Below are positions 1 to 7,885 of a stretch of 53,631 nucleotides of DNA, piece after piece. The position numbers and the translations under genes are program-made. Under the pieces are notes generated by a model. The model had not been told where the DNA came from, did not search any database, and was given only the letters and a program-made list of their open reading frames with translations. The stretch lies in assembly GCA_016933195.1 (NCBI GenBank), contig JAFGBN010000058.1:1-53631 (forward strand), in the 5' to 3' direction. Numbering within the stretch: position 1 is the first letter of the stretch; every line of letters begins with the position of its first letter. Source of the DNA: Dehalococcoidia bacterium. Its GTDB lineage: Bacteria; Chloroflexota; Dehalococcoidia; GIF9; AB-539-J10.

Positions 1-1974
1 AGTAGCTGTGCTCTTTATCTTTTCCCCACTAAAGCCTTAGCTCAAGATCAGCTTCGCAGCCTGAGACAGCTTGCCTTGCCGGAACTCCTTTCTGAAGAAG
101 CCATAGCCGTTTTTGATGGTGATACGCCGCAGAACCAGAGGGCTGTTATAAAGAGACAAGCCAGAATAGTACTCACCAATCCGGATATGCTTCATCTAGG
201 CATCTTGCCCAACCATCGATCGTGGTCTAAGCTACTCCGCCACTTGAAGTATGTAGTGGTTGACGAGGCTCATGTTTATCGAGGTGTTTTTGGCTCTCAT
301 GTAGCTAATGTCTTGCGGAGACTACGGCGGCTTTGTGCTTATTATGACTCAAGTCCCCAGTTTATTTGTTGCTCAGCAACCATTGCCAATCCCAAAGAGC
401 ATGCCCAAAACCTAACTGGTTTACCCTTTAATGCAGTTATTAAAGATGGTTCACCGCATGGTGAAAAATACTTCTCCTTTTGGAACCCACCAGTCCTTGA
501 TGAAGCTAAGAGTAGTCGGCGCAGTTCTAACAGTGAGGCAGCCTTCCTTCTTACTGAGCTTATTCAGAAGAGTATTCGTAGCCTCGTCTTTGCTCGCACT
601 CGTAAACTAACCGAGCTTATTTATATTTACTCCCGATCTCGGCTATCTCCCTCATTGGCACAACTTATCAAACCTTATCGTGCAGGCTACCTTCCTGAGG
701 AGAGACGTCAAATTGAGTACCAATTCTTCAAAGGTCATCTCCTTGGTCTAGTGGCAACAACTGCTTTGGAATTGGGAATAGATATCGGCGATTTGGAGGC
801 AACAGTGCTCACTGGCTATCCGGGAAGCATTGCTAGCGCCTGGCAGCAAGCAGGACGCAGCGGGCGAAGCACCCATAGTTCCCTGAGCTTTCTTATCGCT
901 CAGGATAACCCTCTTGACCAATATTTAATGCATCATCCAGATTTCTTTTTCGGTAAAAACTTTGACAACGCCTTAATCAATCCCGATAACCCTTATATTC
1001 TAAAGCCTCATCTCCTTTGTGCTGCCTGGGAGGAACCACTAGATGATAAAGACAAGGAAATCTTTAGTCTAGTCTTTGATGCTGCACTAGCTGAATTGGA
1101 ACAAGAAGGTAAGATAAGAAAACGCCGTGAGAGATGGTACCCCTCTCCTATCTCTGCCTATCCCGCGCAGGACGTAAATATAAGGGCGACGTCGGGGCAA
1201 TATGCCATAATTGACATCTCCCAAGGTTCTGTATTGGAAACCGTAGAAGCTAGCGTTGCCTTTTTTCAAATACACCCTGGCGCTATCTATCTCCACCAAG
1301 GCGAGTCCTACATTATAACTGAACTCGACTTGGTCAGGCATATTGCTTTAGCCAAGCCAATTTATAGTGATTATTATACCCAAGCCAAGGACCTCACCGA
1401 CATTCAAGTAGTAAAAATAGTTCAGGTTAAGGACTGCCACGGCGTAAAGGTCTATTTTGGAGATGTTGATGTCACTACCACAGTGATGGGCTTCAAAAAG
1501 AAGAGGCAGTCCACTGAGGAAGTTATTGGGGAGGAACCGCTTGATTTGCCACCCCAAAGCTTTCCTACCAAAGCTTTGTGGTTTGATTTGCCCCAAAAGG
1601 CAGTTGATAGGATAGCTGAAGGTGGGCTTGATTTTCATGGTGGCTTGCACGCTTGCGAACATGCCGCCATTGGCATACTTCCCCTGTTTGCTCTTTGCGA
1701 CCGAAACGACATCGGCGGTGTTTCCACTCCTTTTCATCCTGACACAGGCAAAGCACAAATATTTATCTATGATGCCTATTCTGGAGGCATTGGCATTGCC
1801 GAAAAGGGATTCGAGATTATAAGCGAGCTTTGGCAAGCCACCTTGAACTTGATTAAGGAATGTCCCTGCCAGGACGGCTGCCCATCTTGCATTCAATCGC
1901 CCAAATGCGGCAACAATAACCAGCCATTGGATAAAGAAGCCGCTTTGGTATTGCTTGGAGAATTGGTGGGGTAA
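1..1974 (+). CDS. MrfA-like DEAH-box helicase with C-terminal DUF1998 domain (5' end outside window)
   Basis: ATP-dependent superfamily 2 helicase of the YprA/MrfA type; in Bacillus subtilis MrfA acts with exonuclease MrfB in repair of mitomycin damage. The frame is open from base 1, so the gene is truncated by the window edge and its Walker A motif lies upstream. Visible motifs are YLFPTKALAQDQL (motif Ia, codons 6-18), VVVDEAH (near base 265), CSATIAN (near 375) and QQAGRSGRS (motif VI, near 850). The C-terminal DUF1998 part ends with a four-cysteine metal site, CPCQDGCPSC plus a later Cys (about 1861-1910). The family assignment is firm. The functional link to MrfB rests on the exonuclease homologue at 5269-5793. 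Confidence 0.9.
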   Translation, partial: SSCALYLFPTKALAQDQLRSLRQLALPELLSEEAIAVFDGDTPQNQRAVIKRQARIVLTNPDMLHLGILPNHRSWSKLLRHLKYVVVDEAHVYRGVFGSHVANVLRRLRRLCAYYDSSPQFICCSATIANPKEHAQNLTGLPFNAVIKDGSPHGEKYFSFWNPPVLDEAKSSRRSSNSEAAFLLTELIQKSIRSLVFARTRKLTELIYIYSRSRLSPSLAQLIKPYRAGYLPEERRQIEYQFFKGHLLGLVATTALELGIDIGDLEATVLTGYPGSIASAWQQAGRSGRSTHSSLSFLIAQDNPLDQYLMHHPDFFFGKNFDNALINPDNPYILKPHLLCAAWEEPLDDKDKEIFSLVFDAALAELEQEGKIRKRRERWYPSPISAYPAQDVNIRATSGQYAIIDISQGSVLETVEASVAFFQIHPGAIYLHQGESYIITELDLVRHIALAKPIYSDYYTQAKDLTDIQVVKIVQVKDCHGVKVYFGDVDVTTTVMGFKKKRQSTEEVIGEEPLDLPPQSFPTKALWFDLPQKAVDRIAEGGLDFHGGLHACEHAAIGILPLFALCDRNDIGGVSTPFHPDTGKAQIFIYDAYSGGIGIAEKGFEIISELWQATLNLIKECPCQDGCPSCIQSPKCGNNNQPLDKEAALVLLGELVG

Positions 1975-1991
1975 AGCCTTACTTTATTAAA

Positions 1992-2087
1992 ATGGGCAAA
2001 ATTAGAAACTTCATTGGAGAAGCCGAAAATCTATATCTTGAATTTATTGAGAGGACCAAGAGGATAATAAAGATAGGGGAGAAATGA
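1992..2087 (+). CDS. possible 31-residue peptide after the helicase gene
   Basis: A short frame begins 17 bases after the helicase stop and reads as a charged, probably helical peptide containing IGEAENLYLEF and IERTKRIIKIGEK. No ribosome binding site is obvious and no family is recognised. It could be the tail of a lost gene or a chance frame. Confidence 0.2.
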   Translation: MGKIRNFIGEAENLYLEFIERTKRIIKIGEK

Positions 2088-2130
2088 AAGGCATACGGAC
2101 TTTAGTCAGCAGACCAGGCCTTGGACAAGT

Positions 2131-2325
2131 TCACCTGGGTTTTCTTATCCTGGAAATATAGAAATCCCTGCTTACCTTGGGGATATAGAAGTCCTTACCT
2201 ACCCTAGGTATATAGAACTCTGACCCTCTTCTTTTGGGAAGTAGCAACCTAAGGAACAGCAACAGTGCCCCCAGTATTCCCAGAAATATTCCCAGTCCTA
2301 TTCCTGCTTTCTTGAGTTTGCTCAT
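2131..2325 (-). CDS. small membrane protein with a nine-residue YIP repeat
   Basis: 64 residues. One membrane segment (about residues 7-29, rich in G, L, I and F) is followed by a basic stretch PKRR and then three near-tandem nine-residue units, FYIPRVGKD, FYIPKVSRD and FYISRIRKP (residues 37-63). The start codon overlaps the stop of the preceding gene as ATGA, so translation is probably coupled. It is the last gene of a three-gene minus-strand operon behind the AAA+ ATPase. The positive-inside rule would place the basic repeat tail in the cytoplasm. Function unknown; the pattern is protein-like and the coupling supports a real gene. Confidence 0.55.
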   Translation of the reverse strand: MSKLKKAGIGLGIFLGILGALLLFLRLLLPKRRGSEFYIPRVGKDFYIPKVSRDFYISRIRKPR

Positions 2326-2513
2326 AGCATTGGCTTGGGTAATCTGTGGATATTGCGTAGTCCCCTCGGGATATAAAGGTCCAATATGCTTTCTCTATCT
2401 TCCCCTACCCCCTCATCCGAAACCTCGCGCTCAAGTTCTTCAAGGTCATCCGCCAATCTTCCTATTTGTCTGATTATCTCCCTCTTTCTGGCTTCCGATT
2501 CTTGCTTCTCCAT
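2322..2513 (-). CDS. small charged coiled-coil protein, partner of the YIP-repeat gene
   Basis: 63 residues. The N-terminal two thirds is highly charged and heptad-like (EKQESEARKREIIRQIGRL and following), probably a coiled coil. The tail contains LDLYIPRGLRN, which resembles the YIP repeat units of the next gene. A strong ribosome binding site, AGGAGGTG, lies 6 to 8 bases before the ATG. It overlaps the downstream gene by four bases and follows the AAA+ ATPase gene by about 56 bases. Unknown function; possibly an adaptor between the ATPase and the small membrane protein (inference). Confidence 0.6.
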   Translation of the reverse strand: MEKQESEARKREIIRQIGRLADDLEELEREVSDEGVGEDRESILDLYIPRGLRNIHRLPKPML

Positions 2514-2569
2514 TTCTTGACACCTCCTGTTTCTATTCCTCTCGCCCTACCGCTCTTGTTCTGTCCCTT

Positions 2570-3910
2570 TTATCCCGCCATTGCCCCATTGCCATGATAG
2601 CTGCTCGGTATTGTGAAGCCCAGGCGCCTACCATTCCCGTTTACCTTGGATAAAGCATTGTCCACCTCCTCAATGCCGAACTTACAATAGCCCAGCTCAT
2701 CACAGCTAGGGCTGTGCCCATGCTCAATAACCAGGCTATAGAGTACTTCCTGGACTTGAGCTGGGGTATAACTTTCTGTTCTCTGGGCCAGATAATCCTG
2801 GGTATCCTCATCTATCGGGATCGTTTGAGAAAGAGACTGAACCAGCTCTCTTCGTTGCTCAAATGAAGGCAGTGGCAATAGTATGACACGGTCAAACCGG
2901 GAAGGCCGCTTCCTCAAAGCCTTATCCAGGATTTCAAGCCAGTTTGTCGTGGCTACAGTGACCACTTCCCTGCATTCCTCGACTCCGTCAAGTGCTGACA
3001 GCAGAGTTGCTAAGGCTCCACCTCTGGAATAGTGGGACTGCGTTCTTCCTTCGCCTATAAGGTCAATATCTTCAATGAATACCATGCTTGGCCTCAGGTC
3101 TTCAGCCAGCTCATACAACTCGAAGATGTATCCGCTATGAAGCAGGTCGCTTCCGGTGGCCAGGATACAGGTAATGCCAGAGCTATTGTTCAGCAGTATT
3201 TTGCATATCAAGGTCTTACCGGTGCCTGGTTCACCTACTAGCAGGACGCCCCTCCGTGCAGGTATGCCATACGTGGCGAGCTCATCTCTCCTACCGAGAA
3301 AGCCGGCTGTGTTAGCCACAATCTCATCCTTCAGCGACGGAGCTAGCGCCAGGTCCTGCCAGCTCTTTGATGATGGCTTCAAGAAGCTGATGCGATGGCT
3401 GAAACCCAGCTTCTTGCCTTTGTAGAGGTTGTGTTCCCTGGTAATCTTGTGGACTCCTTCAGTAAACTGGTGGGCTTCATCTGTTGCATTGCTGGAGGCT
3501 GTTACTACCAGCGAAGCAGGTCGCATTGACGTAGCGTGTATAGTAGCTAGAAGACGCTTACTTTCTTTTTGCAGGAGCAAACGACCGCCACACAGGATAT
3601 TTTCGTATTGGTCATAATCGGTGTTAACATCGGTATATCGTGGTGCTGGGTGACTGTAGGAAAGGATGCTAACGACCTTCCAGTCCTCGGCCTCGACATA
3701 GCGCTGAAGGGCCCAGGAAAGCAGGTCACCATAATACCTCGGCACTATGATTGGTACATCTGTCTTCTTCCCCTGGCCCAGGAACCTGGCAATCGTCTTT
3801 GCGCTTCTCTTTTGCTGAGCCTGAATATTCGCATACGGGTTGCCATCGTCATCATCCTCCTCCATATTCAGGGCCTCTATGATCTCCTCCGTCTCCTCGT
3901 CAAAACTCAT
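2570..3910 (-). CDS. AAA+ ATPase of unknown function
   Basis: About 446 residues from the chosen ATG; a longer start at 3961 is possible, but AAGGAGG lies 13 bases before the 3910 start. The N-terminus is very acidic (EEDDDDGN). An uncharacterised region of about 170 residues follows, then a single AAA+ module with Walker A GEPGTGKT, Walker B VFIEDIDL and an RPSRFDR arginine-finger-like segment, so ATP hydrolysis is expected. The module resembles the FtsH/spastin/Bcs1 class. It is transcribed away from the WYL regulator, with an inverted repeat in the shared intergenic region, and is followed by two tiny coupled genes. Substrate and partners cannot be read from the sequence. Confidence 0.8.
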   Translation of the reverse strand: MSFDEETEEIIEALNMEEDDDDGNPYANIQAQQKRSAKTIARFLGQGKKTDVPIIVPRYYGDLLSWALQRYVEAEDWKVVSILSYSHPAPRYTDVNTDYDQYENILCGGRLLLQKESKRLLATIHATSMRPASLVVTASSNATDEAHQFTEGVHKITREHNLYKGKKLGFSHRISFLKPSSKSWQDLALAPSLKDEIVANTAGFLGRRDELATYGIPARRGVLLVGEPGTGKTLICKILLNNSSGITCILATGSDLLHSGYIFELYELAEDLRPSMVFIEDIDLIGEGRTQSHYSRGGALATLLSALDGVEECREVVTVATTNWLEILDKALRKRPSRFDRVILLPLPSFEQRRELVQSLSQTIPIDEDTQDYLAQRTESYTPAQVQEVLYSLVIEHGHSPSCDELGYCKFGIEEVDNALSKVNGNGRRLGFTIPSSYHGNGAMAG

Positions 3911-3965
3911 CTTGCCTTCATCTCCTCCTTCAAAAGTTATTCGCAGATATAATGCTAACACAGGC

Positions 3966-3988
3966 TTGTGACAGCAGTTATGTCACAA
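3966..3988. promoter_or_regulatory. inverted-repeat operator candidate between AAA+ and WYL genes
   Basis: TTGTGACA, seven bases, TGTCACAA: a perfect 8-base inverted repeat in the divergent intergenic region. A second copy with the same spacing lies just after the WYL gene (5068-5090). It is a likely binding site for the dimeric WYL regulator (inference). Confidence 0.6.
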
Positions 3989-4034
3989 ATTTGCCCGTTA
4001 TTCCAATTTTTTACGAATATTTTTTTGGATGGAG

Positions 4035-4043
4035 TGCTATAAT
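4035..4043 (+). promoter_or_regulatory. extended -10 promoter of the WYL regulator gene
   Basis: TGC followed by a perfect TATAAT, with no good -35 box. The transcript would start near 4050, about 27 bases before the chosen ATG at 4077. The operator candidate lies roughly 60 to 85 bases upstream of that start. Confidence 0.5.
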
Positions 4044-4076
4044 GTTGACAAAAGCTATCCGAGAGGGAGAAATGGA

Positions 4077-5063
4077 ATGGGCAAAGGTAAGACGAAGGAC
4101 CGCACCAGCCGTTGGGCACAGATAGAGCATCTCCTCTACCAGAACAGTAAGGGCTTGAAGATAAAGGAAATAGCCCGCGTTTGTAATGTCAGTACGAGGC
4201 AAATATACCGTGACCTCGGTGACCTTGAGTCCAAATTAGGTATTCCTATCTGGGAACAAGGTAGCACACGTGGCATTGTTGAAAACTACTTCCTGCCTCA
4301 TATCCGGTTTAGTCTGCCCGAGGCACTGAACGTTTTCCTTGCCGCGCGGCTGATGCTTAATTATGCCCACTGCTATGATCCGAATATGGCTTCAACCTTT
4401 ATGAAGCTGAATTCCATAGTCCCGCCCCTGCTAAGGGAACAAATTCAAAAGACCATGGACTGGATGCAAAAACAGTCCATGGATGAGAAATATCTGCGCA
4501 CTCTGGCAACCCTGACCGAGGCATGGGTATCACGGTACCAGGTTAAGATAGTTTATCAATCGCTACCGGCGGAGAAGGCAACAGAGCGGACTATTGAACC
4601 CTATTTTATTCAGCCAGCAGCAGCCGGCCATTCGAGCTATGTTATTGCCTACTGCCACCGTACTAAATCTCTAAGAACCTTCAAGATAGAGCGCATAGAA
4701 GCTATTGAAGCCAGCTCCGAGTCTTATACCATATCCCCTGACTTCGATGCCAACGAATACCTGGGCTCATCCTGGGGCATCACAGTAGATAGCGAGGGGG
4801 AGATTATCAAACAAGAAACCATCAAACTGAAGTTCAATCCTGAGATAGCCAGGATAGCAGAGGAAACTACCTGGCATCCTTCCCAAATCACACAGCGTCA
4901 GCCTGATGGCTCGGCCATAGTCACTATGAACCTGTCCGTAACGGTGGAGTTACTTACTTTTATATTGGGCTGGGGGGAGAAAGTAGAAGTGCTGGAGCCG
5001 CAAGAACTCCGCCAGGAAATAGTTGAGACTGCAAAAGCTATGCTGGAGGTTTATAAAGAGTAA
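4077..5063 (+). CDS. WYL-domain transcriptional regulator
   Basis: 328 residues from ATG 4077, preceded by GAGGGAG. The upstream ATG at 4029 overlaps the -10 element, so it is unlikely. The N-terminal winged helix-turn-helix spans about residues 10-65 (IKEIARVCNVSTRQIYRDL). The middle and C-terminal WYL/WCX regions span about 140-325, with PYFIQPAA and KIERIEAIE typical of ligand-sensing WYL proteins. The family commonly regulates DNA repair, CRISPR and other defence loci, sensing nucleic acids or nucleotides. Matching inverted repeats flank the gene at 3966-3988 and 5068-5090. It probably controls itself, the AAA+ operon and perhaps the exonuclease operon downstream (inference). Confidence 0.85.
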   Translation: MGKGKTKDRTSRWAQIEHLLYQNSKGLKIKEIARVCNVSTRQIYRDLGDLESKLGIPIWEQGSTRGIVENYFLPHIRFSLPEALNVFLAARLMLNYAHCYDPNMASTFMKLNSIVPPLLREQIQKTMDWMQKQSMDEKYLRTLATLTEAWVSRYQVKIVYQSLPAEKATERTIEPYFIQPAAAGHSSYVIAYCHRTKSLRTFKIERIEAIEASSESYTISPDFDANEYLGSSWGITVDSEGEIIKQETIKLKFNPEIARIAEETTWHPSQITQRQPDGSAIVTMNLSVTVELLTFILGWGEKVEVLEPQELRQEIVETAKAMLEVYKE

Positions 5064-5067
5064 AGAT

Positions 5068-5090
5068 TTGTGACAATACAGGTGTCACCA
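5068..5090. promoter_or_regulatory. second inverted-repeat operator candidate, after the WYL gene
   Basis: TTGTGACA, seven bases, TGTCACCA. It has the same left arm and the same 7-base spacer as 3966-3988, with one mismatch in the right arm. It lies 4 bases after the WYL stop and about 180 bases before the exonuclease gene. Confidence 0.55.
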
Positions 5091-5135
5091 CCGTGTGTTA
5101 AGGTATATAATCCTCCGCACGACTTCGTGTAGAAG

Positions 5136-5212
5136 CCCTCTCCCTTGAAGGGAGAGGTTAGGTGAGGGTGAAGTTCCCCCTCCCTCTAACTCCCTCCCAC
5201 TAGGGGAGGGAG
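5136..5212. repeat. two dispersed palindromes of the CCCTCTCC/GGAGAGGG family
   Basis: Two hairpin-forming palindromes lie side by side: one at 5136-5157 (10-base arms around TTGAA) and one at 5190-5212. The connecting text GTGAGGGTGA recurs beside other copies in the window (19577-19617, 39383-39407, 40175-40198, 44698-44719, 52733-52793). Confidence 0.7.
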
Positions 5213-5268
5213 AACTATAATAAATTTTGAGGTTAGCTGTAATTCAGGAGAAGGCGAAGGCGCAAGCT

Positions 5269-5793
5269 ATGGAGCAATTGACCGATGCCTACCTTGATAT
5301 AGAGACCACCGGCTTATCCCGGCTCTATGACGATATAACCGTGATTGGCATTTACCCGTGCAATGGCAAAGATAGCAAGCTCATTCAATTGGTAGGTGAG
5401 CAAGTGACGAGGGATAACCTTATCAAAGCTCTTGAAACGGTAAGCACAATCTATACCTATAATGGCAGCAGATTTGACTTTCCTTTCATCGATGCTTCCC
5501 TTGGGATAAACCTTGAAGCTAAATTCCATAATCATGACCTGATGTATGACTGCTGGAGAAGCAACTTATATGGCGGCTTCAAGTCAGTGGAGCGGCAATT
5601 GGGTATCCCCAGGCAGCTACAGGGCATTGGTGGATTGGGGGCAGTGCTGCTGTGGTGGGAATATCGGAATGGAGGTGACCAAAATGCCCTGGATTTACTT
5701 TTACAATATAATAAGGAGGATGTGGTGAATTTGAAGGCGCTGAGGGAGAAGTTAATTAATTTGCTGGAGGCACATAGTGATAGAGATACCTGA
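5269..5793 (+). CDS. MrfB-like RNase H-fold exonuclease
   Basis: 174 residues from ATG 5269 (GAAGG eight bases upstream); an in-frame TTG at 5227 would add 14 residues. It belongs to the YprB/MrfB ribonuclease H-like family of DEDD 3'-5' exonucleases. The first acidic motif is YLDIETTGL (residues 8-16), the second is TYNGSRFDFPFID and the last is YNKEDVVNL near the C-terminus, so the metal-binding acidic residues appear intact. In Firmicutes this gene follows the MrfA helicase directly. Here the two are separated by the AAA+ operon and the WYL gene. Its last 17 bases overlap the next gene, so the two are probably co-transcribed. Confidence 0.8.
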   Translation: MEQLTDAYLDIETTGLSRLYDDITVIGIYPCNGKDSKLIQLVGEQVTRDNLIKALETVSTIYTYNGSRFDFPFIDASLGINLEAKFHNHDLMYDCWRSNLYGGFKSVERQLGIPRQLQGIGGLGAVLLWWEYRNGGDQNALDLLLQYNKEDVVNLKALREKLINLLEAHSDRDT

Positions 5794-7093
5794 CATTAAT
5801 AGTGATTTCATTAAAGAATGGGAATCCAACTATTATAAAGAAGACCCTGACGCTAAAAGGGATGAAAAGGACTACGTACGACTTATTAACCTAGCTAAAC
5901 AAGATATCAAAACAGACACAATTTCGCTGGACACTTTGATGGGAATTCTTGATTGGAAGGACTACAAACAAAAACGGCTGAAGAGGTTCGTGACTAAAGA
6001 TTTTTGGGACAGGGAGGATTTTTGGCAATACGCTTATGAACCTCGTTTTCGTCCTATTACCTCTAGATCTATCGATAAAGACTACTACTTGAAGCTTTTG
6101 ATATGGGACAAGGATGAGTTGAGCCAGAGATTTCCGCCAGATGTACTCGATAAATTGAAGAATGTCAAGGAAAAAGCAAAAGGTTTCGGCATTCCAGTAG
6201 CGTCAACTGCCTTGCACTTTATTTTTCCTACGGAATTTCCAATCATGGATGTTCGAATAGCAGAGATGCTGTATCTTGTCGATAAGACTAACTCCGTAGG
6301 GAGAGACGCTCCTGAAAAATATGAGCAGTTTCGCGTGGCAATGCTCATCACTCAAAAGGAAACTGGGCACGAGCTCCATAAGATAGATAGAGCGTTATTT
6401 TATTTTCACAAGAAAAAGCTACAAGATGAATTAAAAGACATCTACAAGAAGTATTCTAGGAAGTTTAATCCAGGGTTGTCCACGGAAGAGATAGGGAAAG
6501 GCCCTGGTATAGGTGCTGATGTGAGCTTTCGAAGGCTGCTCATAGACATAATAAAGTGCGAAACTAGGTTGCAAAGACAGCGCGTGCAGCTAGAAAATCA
6601 GGAGCTTCCTCAAGCTGAGCAACAATCTACCACTTTGAATCTTCCGAGAGGACTGGTTCTCCGCGGCCGTATTAACGATTTGACAGGGCATGCAGGGACT
6701 GAGTGGATAGGACCAATAGAAGCACTTAAACCTACAGAAGGTGAAAACGGCTTATGGGAGTTTTTAGTCACTAGTGAAGCCCAATATAGTGAACTTTCAC
6801 GTGATACATTTCCAGTTACAACAGGCCCCATTAATCCAAATCCAAAAGGCATACTTGTAACATTATCACATGGGGAGCACAAATGTGAGGCTTCGTTACA
6901 CCGCCATCCTGGTAACGACTTCTATATAAGTAGTGCGAACAAGTGGTTAGGTCGTAAATATACGGAGATGTATAGGAAATTCGTGAAAGACAACGGACTT
7001 ACTAGGGCCAAAGGCAACCCCAAAGTTAACCTTGTATTCGAGGGATACACGGTTCATATTCTCTCTAAACCTGGACCAGCTATGAGTACTTAA
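5777..7093 (+). CDS. protein with helix-hairpin-helix-like segment, unknown function
   Basis: 438 residues from a GTG start that overlaps the exonuclease gene. The centre (about residues 133-165) reads AKGFGIPVASTALHF followed by PTEFPIMDVRIAEML, resembling the hairpin and following helix of HhH base-excision glycosylase-fold proteins. No catalytic Lys-Asp pair can be assigned by eye. The C-terminal 150 residues (from about 290) contain short strand-rich stretches such as LVLRGRIND and VNLVFEGYTVHIL, and no family is recognised. Overlap with the MrfB-like gene suggests a DNA-linked role (inference). Confidence 0.65.
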   Translation: MIEIPDINSDFIKEWESNYYKEDPDAKRDEKDYVRLINLAKQDIKTDTISLDTLMGILDWKDYKQKRLKRFVTKDFWDREDFWQYAYEPRFRPITSRSIDKDYYLKLLIWDKDELSQRFPPDVLDKLKNVKEKAKGFGIPVASTALHFIFPTEFPIMDVRIAEMLYLVDKTNSVGRDAPEKYEQFRVAMLITQKETGHELHKIDRALFYFHKKKLQDELKDIYKKYSRKFNPGLSTEEIGKGPGIGADVSFRRLLIDIIKCETRLQRQRVQLENQELPQAEQQSTTLNLPRGLVLRGRINDLTGHAGTEWIGPIEALKPTEGENGLWEFLVTSEAQYSELSRDTFPVTTGPINPNPKGILVTLSHGEHKCEASLHRHPGNDFYISSANKWLGRKYTEMYRKFVKDNGLTRAKGNPKVNLVFEGYTVHILSKPGPAMST

Positions 7094-7139
7094 AGCCTAT
7101 TGTGACACGAATTAGACGCTATATCTGGGAGGAATCATC

Positions 7140-7313
7140 ATGCCTATCTATTCCCATTCTCAGCTAAGTATGTATGAAGGGTGCCCCTTGAAGTACAAGC
7201 TTCGCTACAGGGACAGGATTAAGCGGGACATCGAGGGCGTTGAGGGCTTTGACTTGCGTAAATCAGCATATCAGCACAGAACATGGTGGGGAAACGATAG
7301 GTCACACTTCTAA
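7140..7313 (+). pseudogene. stump of a Cas4/RecB-like PD-(D/E)XK nuclease
   Basis: 57 codons with a good GGGAGG ribosome site. The first 37 residues (YSHSQLSMYEGCPLKYKLRY, then RDRIKRDIEGVEGF) match the conserved N-terminus of Cas4/RecB-like nucleases. That N-terminus carries the first Cys of the iron-sulphur site in many members. After GVEGF the sequence becomes unrelated (DLRKSAYQHRTWW) and stops, and the nuclease core is absent. A deletion junction near base 7250 is likely. It lies in line with the MrfB-like and HhH genes, so a nuclease was probably the third gene of that operon. Confidence 0.65.
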
Positions 7314-7385
7314 GCTTAACCAGAGCCTCCTCGGTTGCCATAATTAGTTTTCGTAATTTTATCGCAAAGTCTAATAGCAATATTG

Positions 7386-7414
7386 TTGCATTTAACATCT
7401 CGCCTTGCTACAAT
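7386..7414 (+). promoter_or_regulatory. sigma-70 promoter of the Fur-family gene, leaderless layout
   Basis: TTGCAT, 17 bases, TACAAT. Only seven bases separate the -10 box from the ATG at 7422 and no ribosome binding site is present, so the transcript should start at or next to the start codon. Confidence 0.6.
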
Positions 7415-7421
7415 ATCACCC

Positions 7422-7856
7422 ATGGTTCAAGATTCAATACGGGTTTTGCAGGCTCAGAGATACAAGGTAACCAAACCCCGACTACAGGTGCTTGAGGTTT
7501 TGGAAAGAGCGCGGAAACCACTCTCCCCATATGACATACAAAGGCTTCTCAGGCTGAAAGGCAAATACATAAATCACGTTACCATCTACCGCATACTCGA
7601 ACTGTTTTGTAACCTCAATCTGGCTCACAAGGTTTTGTCGAGTGGTGGATTTGTTAAGTGCGGCTTGGGCAAAAAGGAAGGTTGTCATCGGTTTATGGTT
7701 TGCCGTCAATGCGGAGCTATTAAGGAGTTTGCTGATGAAGAATTGTGCCGGGAGGAAAATGAGTTCGCCCAGAATGTTGGCTTTCATACTGAGTATCATC
7801 TTTCTGAATCTTCCGGGCTTTGTGCCAATTGCTATAGAAAGCAGTTTGGCCAATAG
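7422..7856 (+). CDS. Fur-family metal-responsive regulator
   Basis: 144 residues, the usual Fur length. The winged helix spans about residues 10-75 (KVTKPRLQVLEVL and NHVTIYRILELF). The metal and dimer domain contains HRFMVCRQCG and a second CANC pair near the C-terminus, forming the structural zinc site of Fur/Zur/PerR proteins. By eye the metal specificity (iron, zinc or peroxide sensing) cannot be decided. The chosen ATG is supported by the promoter placed directly in front. It is followed 29 bases later by a membrane protein gene, which may be its partner or target. Confidence 0.85.
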   Translation: MVQDSIRVLQAQRYKVTKPRLQVLEVLERARKPLSPYDIQRLLRLKGKYINHVTIYRILELFCNLNLAHKVLSSGGFVKCGLGKKEGCHRFMVCRQCGAIKEFADEELCREENEFAQNVGFHTEYHLSESSGLCANCYRKQFGQ

Positions 7857-7885
7857 AAAATTTTGACTTAATCTCGAGAGGAAAG

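Noticed and set aside
7100-7107. Third TTGTGACA site
   Set aside because: Only a half-site; the right arm is not present. An 8-mer is expected about once or twice in this window by chance, so it is not called as an operator.
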